Shown in pieces: positions 33,601 through 45,600 of a DNA stretch of 64,000 nt. The stretch's first letter is position 1. Each line of letters starts with the position of its first letter. The DNA comes from Portulaca oleracea (Eukaryota; Streptophyta; Magnoliopsida; Caryophyllales; Portulacaceae), in the NCBI GenBank assembly GCA_029582165.1, contig CM055872.1, positions 28,926,743 to 28,990,742 on the forward strand, read 5' to 3'. The notes beneath the pieces were generated by a model, which ran no database searches, had not been told where the DNA came from, and was given only the letters and a program-made list of their open reading frames with translations. Both the position numbers and the translations under genes were made by a program.

Positions 33601-36600
33601 GTTGAAAAAGTTTGCCCTCAAACTTTGGAAAAATCAACTCTCACTTGCCTTCTTCACAAAGATTTTCTTCTTGAAAGCTTTGAAGTCATCATAGATTCCT
33701 TTAATGAACTTCTTAAACTTTCTTCCGCTTAATTCTCGATCACCATAAGACTTGGATTTGCGTTTCTTCACCGTGTTCGTGGTTTGTTCACGTTGCTTCT
33801 CACTTCCCAAGTCTATTCTTACCACTTTACCCTTGTCATTTATCATGAAACAATGCACTTTGATGACTTGGGCTATTTCATCCTTTCGAATTTTCGGCCT
33901 TTCAACCAAGTGATCTAAGTAGATATCTTTTGGATGCTCATCGCCACACTTGCTTCTTTATGCGAGCCACTTTTCCATATGCTCCTCTTCTTCCTTTTCT
34001 TCCTCTTTATTCTCCTCCTCATATCGACATTCCCAATTTCTTCTTCTTTCATGTCAACGCCAACTTCCTCTTCCTTTTCCTCTTGAATGGTTTGTTATCA
34101 TGTTTTTGGTACTCAAACTAAGACACATCTTTCTTCTAGTTAGGACACTCCAAATCAATGTGACCTAAACTTTGGCAATGACAACATCTCCTTTGTCTTT
34201 CAACATCGAGAGCTAAAGAACTTAACTCTTCCAAGTTTGTGAGAGGTTGATTTACAACAACACGTCGAATGTAATCATTAAAACCAAGAAAGTAGTATAC
34301 CAAAATCGTGGATCGTCCTCCTTAAGGCCATTCTTCCATAATTGCCACTTGAACTCTATTGTATAATCAAGTACATCCATGCTCCTTGCTTAACTCCTTG
34401 AGATTGTTGATGGAGTCACCTTTATGTCGGATGGCAAAAATCTTCTTGAACTTTCTTCCCATTCTTTTTGTTGGAATGTTTACTCCGTGCATAAGGTGCT
34501 TCATATTCAACCTTAGAAGAGAGAACCACGTGATTTTGTGCTTCTTGACCCCTTTGGAAGAATCCACATTCTTCCATTTGCTTAGCAAGATCATCAATTT
34601 GTTGCTTGACATTGTAGATCACGTTGGGAATTCTTGCTAGACCTTTTGCAATCCATTAGAACCTATCTTGATTCAAAAGATCACAAGAAACTCATGGTAG
34701 GATGGTTGGCATAGAAGGGACGTGAGGGGGGAATTGGTTGGATTTGTGTTTGGGCTCACGGGTTCTTTGTGGAGTTTAGTGGGGACGTGTGATGGAGGAT
34801 GGATTTTGTGATGGACGTGTGATGGTAGGGGTGATGGGGAACGTGCGGGAGAGGGAAAGATTGTAAAAAGATTGTTTCAAGAACTAAGAGATTCAAACTC
34901 CTAAGCTCTGATACCAATTTTGATGCATAATGGGACCAAGGGATGATCTCATTACACAATATCTAAGGATCTTTAAAAACGAAGATAGGAATCTCCCTTC
35001 TCAAAGTACCAAAGAACCAAAAATGGAATAAAATGGATGAAAAAGGATGGAAAGAACTATGAAAGATGGTTACCAAATGGATGGAAATAATGAACGAATG
35101 GACAAACGAATGATGAATGATGATAAACGAATGAGCGTTTGATGAAGCTTGGACGTGATGATGAGGAACAAATGCTTCTTGTTGAATGCTTGATGAATTC
35201 TTGTTGAATTCTTGATGAATGGCACGAAATGGATGATAAATGGATGAATGAACGATGGATAGATGATGGCTTTCGAAGACTCTTGGAAGGATATAGCCAC
35301 ACCACCATCAAGAGACCTTCAATTCCTTCCTTTCACCACTAAGGATGCCAACCTTAGCTAGAAGAAGGGGATGATTCGAATCCCACAAGAGAGAAACGAA
35401 AAGAACCTAACATGTAAGCTAGAATGAACACACCATGTGTTTGATATCTAAAAATTCAATGTGTATGAATTGATTTACAAAGCACCTTAGGGGGGTATTT
35501 ATAGTTACAAGCCCTCCCTTATGGTGTGTACAAGACAAGAAATGGGCCACTTAGGGCTTTCATCATCTACTCTAATGATTACATCATAAAGAAAACAATG
35601 TACTAAACTATATTACAAATATGAATAACTCCATGGATTCTCATCCAAACTTAAAGATTCTTGAACCATATGAAAGCTCTTGGAATGTAGATTAATCCTC
35701 TCTAGGATGACTTCTATGATAGCTTCATGGTCCTTGAATTAAGGAGCAAAAGTATACGACCACATGAGTTGATCCCTTCCAGTAGAGATATATGAGAGAC
35801 TTGAGCTCTTCTTCCTTCTAGGTGAGTATTAGATGTCTCCATGGTTGACCTTGATGCATAAGGCCATCAATTATGCATCATACACCCCCGGTTGAAAAAG
35901 TTTGCCCTCAAACTTTGGAAAAATCAACTCTCACTTGCCTTCTTCACAAAGATTTTCTTCTTGAAAGCTTTGAAGTCATCATAGATTCCTTTAATGAACT
36001 TCTTAAACTTTCTTCCGCAATTCTCGATCACCATAAGACTTGGATTTGCGTTTCTTCACCGTGAACGTGGTTTGTTCACGTTGCTTCTCACTTCCCAAGT
36101 CTATTCTTACCACTTTACCCTTGTCATTTATCATGAAACAATGCACTTTGATGACTTGGGCTATTTCATCCTTTCGAATTTTCGCCTTTCAACCAAGTGA
36201 TCTAAGTAGATATCTTTTGGATGCTCATCGCCACACTTGCTTCTTTTGTCACGAGCCACTTTTCCATATGCTCCTCTTCTTCCTTTTCTTCCTCTTTATT
36301 CTCCTCCTCATGTCGACATTCCCAATTTCTTCTTCTTTCATGTCAACGCCAACTTCCTCTTCCTTTTCCTCTTGAATGGTTTGTTATCATGTGTTTGGTA
36401 CTCAACCAAAGACACATCTTTCTTCTTGTTAGGACACTCCAAATCAATGTGACCTAAACTTTGCAATGACAACATCTCCTTTGTCTTTCAACATCGAGCT
36501 AAAGAACTTAACTCTTCCAAGTTTGTGAGAGGTTGATTTACAACAACACGTCGAATGTAATCATTAAAACCAAGAAAGTAGTATACCAAAATCGTGGATC

Positions 36601-39600
36601 GTCCTCCTTAAGGCCATTCTTCCATAATTTCCACTTGAACTCTATTGTATAATCAAGTACATCCATGCTCCTTGCTTAACTCCTTCAAGATTGTTGATGG
36701 AGTCACCTTTATGTCGGATGGCAAAAAATCTTCTTGAACTTTCTTCCCATTCTTTTTGTTGGAATGTTTACTCCGTGCATAAGGTGCTTCATATTAACCT
36801 TAGAAGAGAGAACCACACGTGATTTTGTGCTTCTTGACCCCTTTGGAAGAATCCCACATTCTTCCATTTGCTTGGCAAGATCACCAATTTGTTGCTTCAA
36901 GCATTGTAGATCACGTTGGGAATTCTTGCTAGACCTTTTGCAATCCATTAGAACCTATCTTGATTCAAAAGATCACAAGAAACTCATGGTAGGATGGTTG
37001 GCATAGAAGGGACGTGAGGGGGGAATTGGTTGGATTTGTGTTTGGGCTCGGGTTCTTTGTGGAGTTTAGTGGGGCGTGTGATGGAGGATGGATTTTGTGA
37101 TGGACGTGTGATGGTAGGGGTGATGGGGAACGTGCGGGAGAGGGAAAGATTGTAAAAAGATTGTTTCAAAAACTAAGAGATTCAAACTCCTAAGCTCTGA
37201 TACTAATTTTGATGCATAATGGGACCAGGATGATCTCATTACAATATCTAAGGATCTTTAAAAACGAAGATAGGAATCTCCCTTCTCAAAGTTCCAAAGA
37301 ACCAAAAATGGAATAAAATGGATGAAAAAGGATGGAAAGAACTATGAAAGATGGTTACCAAATGGATGGAAACAATGAACGAATGGACAAACGAATGATG
37401 AATGATGATAAACGAATGAGCGTTTGATGAAGCTTGGACGTGATGATGAAGAACAAATGCTTCTTGTTGAATGCTTGATGAATTCTTGTTGAATTCTTGA
37501 TGAATGGCACGAAATGGATGATAAATGGATGAATGAACGAGTGATAGATGATGGCTTTCGAAGACTCTTGGAAGGATATAGCCACACCACCTTCAAGAGA
37601 CCTTCAATTCCTTCCTTTCACCACTAAGGATGCCAACCTTAGCTAGAAGAAGGGGATGATTCGAATCCCACAAGAGAGAAACGAAAAGAACCTAACATGT
37701 AAGCTAGAATGAACACACCATGTGTTTGATATCTAAAAATTCAATGTGTATGAATTGATTTACAAAGCACCTTAGGGGGGTATTTATAGTTACAAGCCCT
37801 CCCTTATGGTGTGTACAAGACAAGAAATGGGCCACTTAGGGCTTTCATCATCTACTCTAATGATTACATCATAAAGAAAACAATGTACTAAACTATATTA
37901 CAAATATGAATAACTCCTTGGATTCTCATCCAAACTTAAAGATTCTTGAACCATATGAAAGCTCTTGGAATGTAGATTAATCCTCTCTAGGATGACTTCT
38001 ATGATAGCTTCATGGTCCTTGAATTAAGGAGCAAAAGTATACGACCACATGAGTTGATCCCTTCCAAGTAGAGAGATATATGAGAGACTTGAGCTCTTCT
38101 TCCTTCTAGGTGAGTATTAGATGTCTCCATGGTTGACCTTGATGCATAAGGCCATCAATTATGCATCATACACCCCCGGTTGAAAAAGTTTGCCCTCAAA
38201 CTTTGGAAAAATCAACTCTCACTTGCCTTCTTCACAAAGATTTTCTTCTTGAAAGCTTTGAAGTCATCATAGATTCCTTTGATGAACTTCTTAAACTTTC
38301 TTCCGCTTAATTCTCGATCACCATAAGACTTGGATTTGCGTTTCTTCACTGTGAACGTGGTTTGTTCACGTTGCTTCTCACTTCCCAAGTCTATTCTTAC
38401 CACTTTACCCTTGTCATTTATCATGAAACAATGCACTTTGATGACTTGGGCTATTTCATCCTTTCGAATTTTCGGCCTTTCAACCAAGTGATCTAAGTAG
38501 ATATCTTTTGGATGCTCATACACCACACTTGCTTCTTTTGTCACGAGCCACTTTTCCATATGCTCCTCTTCTTCCTTTTCTTCCTCTTTATTCTCCTCCT
38601 CATATGCGACATTCCCAATTTCTTCTTCTTTCATGTCAACGCCAACTTCCTCTTCCTTTTCCTCTTCAAATGGTTTGTTATCATGTGTTTGGTACTCAAC
38701 CAAAGACACATCTTTCTTCTTGTTAGGACACTCCAAATCAATGTGACCTAAACTTTGGCAATGACAACATCTCCTTTGTCTTTCAACATGGAGAGCTAAA
38801 GAACTTAACTCTTCCAAGTTTGTGAGAGGTTGATTTACAACAACACGTCGAATGTAATCATTAAAACTAAGAAAGTAGTATACCAAAATGCGTGGATCGT
38901 CCTCCTTAAGGCCATTCTTCCATAATTGCCACTTGAACTCTATTGTATAATCAAGTACATCCATGCTCCCTTGCTTAACTCCTTCAAGATTGTTGATGGA
39001 GTCACCTTTGTAATCGGATGGCAAAAAATCTTCTTGAACTTTCTTCCCATTCTTTTTGTTGGAATGTTTACTCCGTGCATAAGGTGCTTCATATTCAACC
39101 TTAGAAGAGTGAACCACACGTGATTTTGTGCTTCTTGACCCCTTTGGAAGAATCCCACATTCTTCCATTTGCTTGGCAAGATCATCAATTTGTTGCTTCA
39201 AGCATTGTAGATCACGTTGGGAATTCTTGCTAGACCTTTTGCAATACATAGAACCTATCTTGATTCAAAAGATCACAAGAAACTCATGGTAGGATGGTTG
39301 GCATAGAAGGGACGTGAGGGGGGAATTGGTTGGATTTGTGTTTAGGCTCACGGGTTCTTTGTGGAGTTTAGTGGGGACGTGTGATGGAGGATGGATTTTG
39401 TGATGGACGTGTGATGGTAGGGGTGATGGGGAACGTGCGGGAGAGGGAAAGATTGTTTCAAGAACTAAGAGATTCAAACTCCTAAGCTCTGATACCAATT
39501 TTGATGCATAATGGGACCAGGGATGATCTCATTACACAATATCTAAGGATCTTTAAAAACGAAGATTGGAATCTCCCTTCTCAAAGTTCCAAAGAACCAA

Positions 39601-42600
39601 AAATGGAATAGAAATGGATTAAAAAGGATGGAAAGAACTATGAAAGATGATTACCAAATGGATGGAAATAATGAACGAATGGACAAACGAATGATGAATG
39701 ATGAATGATGATAAACGAATGAGCGTTTGATGAAGCTTGGACGTGATGATGAGGAACAAATGCTTCTTGTTGAATGCTTGATGAATTCTTGTTGAATTCT
39801 TGATGAATGGCACGAAATGGATGATAAATGGATGAATGAACGATGGATAGATGATGGCTTTCGAAGACTCTTGGAAGGATATAGCCACACCACCTTCAAG
39901 AGACCTTCAATTCCTTCCTTTCACCACTAAGGATGCCAACCTTAGCTAGAAGAAGGGGATGATTCGAATCCCACAAGAGAGAAACGAAAAGAACCTAACA
40001 TGTAAGCTAGAATGAACACACCATGTGTTTGATATCTAAAAATTCAATGTGTATGAATTGATTTACAAAGCACCTTAGGGGGGTATTTATAGTTACAAGC
40101 CCTCCCTTATGGTGTGTACAAGACAAGAAATGGGCCACTTAGGGCTTTCATCATCTACTCTAATGATTACATCATAAAGAAAACAATGTACTAAACTATA
40201 TTACAAATATGAATAACTCCATGGATTCTCATCCAAACTTAAAGATTCTTGAACCATATGAAAGCTCTTGGAATGTAGATTAATCCTCTCTAGGATGACT
40301 TCTATGATAGCTTCATGGTCCTTGAATTAAGGAGCAAAAGTATACGACCACATGAGTTGATCCCTTCCAAGTAGAGAGATATATGAGAGACTTGAGCTCT
40401 TCTTCCTTCTAGGTGAGTATTAGATGTCTCCATGGTTGACCTTGATGCATAAGGCCATCAATTATGCATCATACACCCCCGGTTGAAAAAGTTTGCCCTC
40501 AAACTTTGGAAAAATCAACTCTCACTTGCCTTCTTCACAAAGATTTTCTTCTTGAAAGCTTTGAAGTCATCATAGATTCCTTTAATGAACTTCTTAAACT
40601 TTCTTCCGCTTAATTCTCGATCACCATAAGACTTGGATTTGCGTTTCTTCACCGTGAACGTGGTTTGTTCACGTTGCTTCTCACTTCCCAAGTCTATTCT
40701 TACCACTTTACCCTTGTCATTTATCATGAAACAATGCACTTTGATGACTTGGGCTATTTCATCCTTTCGAATTTTCGGCCTTTCAACCAAGTGATCTAAG
40801 TAGATATCTTTTGGATGCTCATACGCCACACTTGCTTCTTTTGTCACGAGCCACTTTTCCATATGCTCCTCTTCTTCCTTTTCTTCCTCTTTATTCTCCT
40901 CCTCATATGCGACATTCCCAATTTCTTCTTCTTTCATGTCAACGCCAACTTCCTCTTCCTTTTCCTCTTCAAATGGTTTGTTATCATGTGTTTGGTACTC
41001 AACCAAAGACACATCTTTCTTCTTGTTAGGACACTCCAAATCAATGTGACCTAAACTTTGGCAATGACAACATCTCCTTTGTCTTTCAACATCGAGAGCT
41101 AAAGAACTTAACTCTTCCAAGTTTGTGAGAGGTTGATTTACAACAACACGTCGAATGTAATCATTAAAACCAAGAAAGTAGTATACCAAAATGCGTGGAT
41201 CGTCCTCCTTAAGGCCATTCTTCCATAATTTCCACTTGAACTCTATTGTATAATCAAGTACATCCATGCTCCCTTGCTTAACTCCTTCAAGATTGTTGAT
41301 GGAGTCACCTTTGTAATCGGATGGCAAAAAATCTTCTTGAACTTTCTTCCCATTCTTTTTGTTGGAATGTTTACTCCGTGCATAAGGTGCTTCATATTAA
41401 CCTTAGAAGAGAGAACCACACGTGATTTTGTGCTTCTTGACCCCTTTGGAAGAATCCCACATTCTTCCATTTGCTTGGCAAGATCACCAATTTGTTGCTT
41501 CAAGCATTGTAGATCACGTTGGGAATTCTTGCTAGACCTTTTGCAATCCATTAGAACCTATCTTGATTCAAAAGATCACAAGAAACTCATGGTAGGATGG
41601 TTGGCATAGAAGGGACGTGAGGGGGGAATTGGTTGGATTTGTGTTTGGGCTCACGGGTTCTTTGTGGAGTTTAGTGGGGACGTGTGATGGAGGATGGATT
41701 TTGTGATGGACGTGTGATGGTAGGGGTGATGGGGAACGTGCGGGAGAGGGAAAGATTGTAAAAAGATTGTTTCAAGAACTAAGAGATTCAAACTCCTAAG
41801 CTCTGATACCAATTTTGATGCATAATGGGACCAAGGGATGATCTCATTACACAATATCTAAGGATCTTTAAAAACGAAGATAGGAATCTCCCTTCTCAAA
41901 GTTCCAAAGAACCAAAAATGGAATAAAATGGATGAAAAAGGATGGAAAGAACTATGAAAGATGGTTACCAAATGGATGGAAACAATGAACGAATGGACAA
42001 ACGAATGATGAATGATGATAAACGAATGAGCGTTTGATGAAGCTTGGACGTGATGATGAAGAACAAATGCTTCTTGTTGAATGCTTGATGAATTCTTGTT
42101 GAATTCTTGATGAATGGCACGAAATGGATGATAAATGGATGAATGAACGAGTGATAGATGATGGCTTTCGAAGACTCTTGGAAGGATATAGCCACACCAC
42201 CTTCAAGAGACCTTCAATTCCTTCCTTTCACCACTAAGGATGCCAACCTTAGCTAGAAGAAGGGGATGATTCGAATCCCACAAGAGAGAAACGAAAAGAA
42301 CCTAACATGTAAGCTAGAATGAACACACCATGTGTTTGATATCTAAAAATTCAATGTGTATGAATTGATTTACAAAGCACCTTAGGGGGGTATTTATAGT
42401 TACAAGCCCTCCCTTATGGTGTGTACAAGACAAGAAATGGGCCACTTAGGGCTTTCATCATCTACTCTAATGATTACATCATAAAGAAAACAATGTACTA
42501 AACTATATTACAAATATGAATAACTCCTTGGATTCTCTTCCAAACTTAAAGATTCTTGAACCATATGAAAGCTCTTGGAATGTAGTTTATTCCTCTCTAG

Positions 42601-45600
42601 GATGACTTCTATGTTAGCTTCATGGTCCTTGAATTAAGGTGCAAAAGTATACGACCACATGAGTTGATCCCTTCCAAGTAGAGATATATGAGAGACTTGA
42701 GCTCTTCTTCCTTCTAGGTGAGTATTAGATGTCTCCATGGTTGACCTTGATGCATAAGGCCATCAATTATGCATCATACACCCCCAGTTGAAAAAGTTTG
42801 CCCTCAAACTTTGGAAAATCAACTCTCACTTGCCTTCTTCACAAAGATTTTCTTCTTGAAAGCTTTGAAGTCATCATAGATTCCTTTGATGAACTTCTTA
42901 AACTTTCTTCCGCTTAATTCTCGATCACCATAAGACTTGGATTTGCGTTTCTTCACCGTGAACGTGGTTTGTTCACGTTGCTTCTCACTTCCCAAGTCTA
43001 TTCTTACCACTTTACCCTTGTCATTTATCATGAAACAATGCACTTTGATGACTTGGGCTATTTCATCCTTTCGAATTTTCGGCCTTTCATCCAAGTGATC
43101 TAAGTAGATATCTTTTGGATGCTCATACACCACACTTGCTTCTTTTGTCACGAGCCACTTTTCCATATGCTCCTCTTCTTCCTTTTCTTCCTCTTTATTC
43201 TCCTCCTCATATGCGACATTCCCAATTTCTTCTTCTTTCATGTCAACGCCAACTTCCTCTTCCTTTTCCTCTTCAAATGGTTTGTTATCATGTGTTTGGT
43301 ACTCAACCAAAGACACATCTTTCTTCTTGTTAGGACACTCCAAATCAATGTGACCTAAACTTTTGCAATGACAACATCTCCTTTGTCTTTCAACATCGAG
43401 AGCTAAAGAACTTAACTCTTCCAAGTTTGTGAGAGGTTGATTTACAACAACACGTCGAATGTAATCATTAAAACCAAGAAAGTAGTATACCAAAATGCGT
43501 GGATCGTCCTCCTTAAGGCCATTCTTCCATAATTGCCACTTGAACTCTATTGTATAATCAAGTACATCCATGCTCCCTTGCTTAACTCCTTCAAGATTGT
43601 TGATGGAGTCACCTTTATGTCGGATGGCAAAAATCTTCTTGATCTTTCTTCCGATTCTTTTTGTTGGAATGTTTACTCCGTGCATAAGGTGCTTCATATT
43701 CAACCTTAGAAGAGTGAACCACACGTGATTTTGTGCTTCTTGACCCCTTTGGAAGAATCCCACATTCTTCCATTTGCTTGGCAAGATCATCAATTTGTTG
43801 CTTCAAGCATTGTAGATCACGTTGGGAATTCTTGCTAGACCTTTTGCAATACATAGAACCTATCTTGATTCAAAAGATCACAAGAAACTCATGGTAGGAT
43901 GGTTGGCATAGAAGGGACGTGAGGGGGGAATTGGTTGGATTTGTGTTTAGGCTCACGGGTTCTTTGTGGAGTTTAGTGGGGACGTGTGATGGAGGATGGA
44001 TTTTGTGATGGACGTGTGATGGTAGGGGTGATGGGGAACGTGCGGGAGAGGGAAAGATTGTTTCAAGAACTAAGAGATTCAAACTCCTAAGCTCTGATAC
44101 CAATTTTGATGCATAATGGGACCAAGGGATGATCTCATTACACAATATCTAAGGATCTTTAAAAACGAAGATTGGAATCTCCCTTCTCAAAGTTCCAAAG
44201 AACCAAAAATGGAATAGAAATGGATTAAAAAGGATGGAAAGAACTATGAAAGATGATTACCAAATGGATGGAAATAATGAACGAATGGACAAACGAATGA
44301 TGAATGATGAATGATGATAAACGAATGAGCGTTTGATGAAGCTTGGACGTGATGATGAGGAACAAATGCTTCTTGTTGAATGCTTGATGAATTCTTGTTG
44401 AATTCTTGATGAATGGCACGAAATGGATGATAAATGGATGAATGAACGATGGATAGATGATGGCTTTCGAAGACTCTTGGAAGGATATAGCCACACCACC
44501 TTCAAGAGACCTTCAATTCCTTCCTTTCACCACTAAGGATGCCAACCTTAGCTAGAAGAAGGGGATGATTCGAATCCCACAAGAGAGAAACGAAAAGAAC
44601 TTAACATGTAAGCTAGAATGAACACACCATGTGTTTGATATCTAAAAATTCAATGTGTATGAATTGATTTACAAAGCACCTTAGGGGGGTATTTATAGTT
44701 ACAAGCCCTCCCTTATGGTGTGTACAAGACAAGAAATGGGCCACTTAGGGCTTTCATCATCTACTCTAATGATTACATCATAAAGAAAACAATGTACTAA
44801 ACTATATTACAAATATGAATAACTCCTTTGATTCTCATCCAAACTTAAAGATTCTTGAACCATATGAAAGCTCTTGGAATGTAGATTAATCCTCTCTAGG
44901 ATGACTTCTATGATAGCTTCATGGTCTTTGAATTAAGGAGCAAAAGTATACGACCACATGAGTTGATCCCTTCCAAGTAGAGAGAGATATATGAGAGACT
45001 TGAGCTCTTCTTCCTTCTAGGTGAGTATTAGATGTCTCCATGGTTGACCTTGATGCATAAGGCCATCAATTATGCATCTACAATCAAACAATAAGGACAT
45101 CTGTTTGATCTGGTGTATGAGTGGATATTGATTGCTGAAAATTAGTCCTCAGATTTATGTTAAGGATGAAAAGTAACGACACTTTCTAAAGTTTACCAAA
45201 GCTCATTCATTCATTCATTCATTCGACTCCCCTTTGTTTGTGTCTGTTTTCCTTTCAAATTCATAGCTTTGCTATATGGAGGTGTTTGTTTGATTTCAAC
45301 TTACAACTCACTTGGGATGTTATGTTTCTTTATATTGCTTCAATTAGATATGAACTAATAGATGCGATCAAATTCCAGAACCATGCTAAACTTTGGTTAT
45401 GGTTTGTAAGAATAAGATCAAAGTTAGTCGCTCTACCGAACTGATGGTTTTGAGTCCTTTCTCAATTTAACGATATCCTAGGTGAGAGCTTATGTTGTCG
45501 TTTTTTGCGATAAAATGTACAGTTTGAGAACATGAAAAATTTCTGAAACTAGGATGGACACCATTACCAAACTGTGCTTTTCTTGTCTAGTTATGTAGTG

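Larger units (their letters stand above)
30321..45079 (-). mobile_element. Head-to-tail array of a gag-only LTR retrotransposon: 7 LTRs, 6 internal regions, one TSD
   Basis: LTRs of about 960 bp alternate with internal regions of about 1.3 kb, giving a repeat period of 2281-2319 bp. Each internal region has, on the minus strand, TTGGTATCAGAGC (initiator Met-tRNA primer site) beside one LTR and the purine tract AACCGGGGGTGTA beside the next. The outer boundaries carry a single 5-bp duplication ACAAT (30316-30320 and 45080-45084). No internal LTR junction has a duplication. No protease, reverse transcriptase or integrase is present, so the element is non-autonomous. The array lies in the LIFEGUARD intron and reads opposite to the gene. 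Confidence 0.9.
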
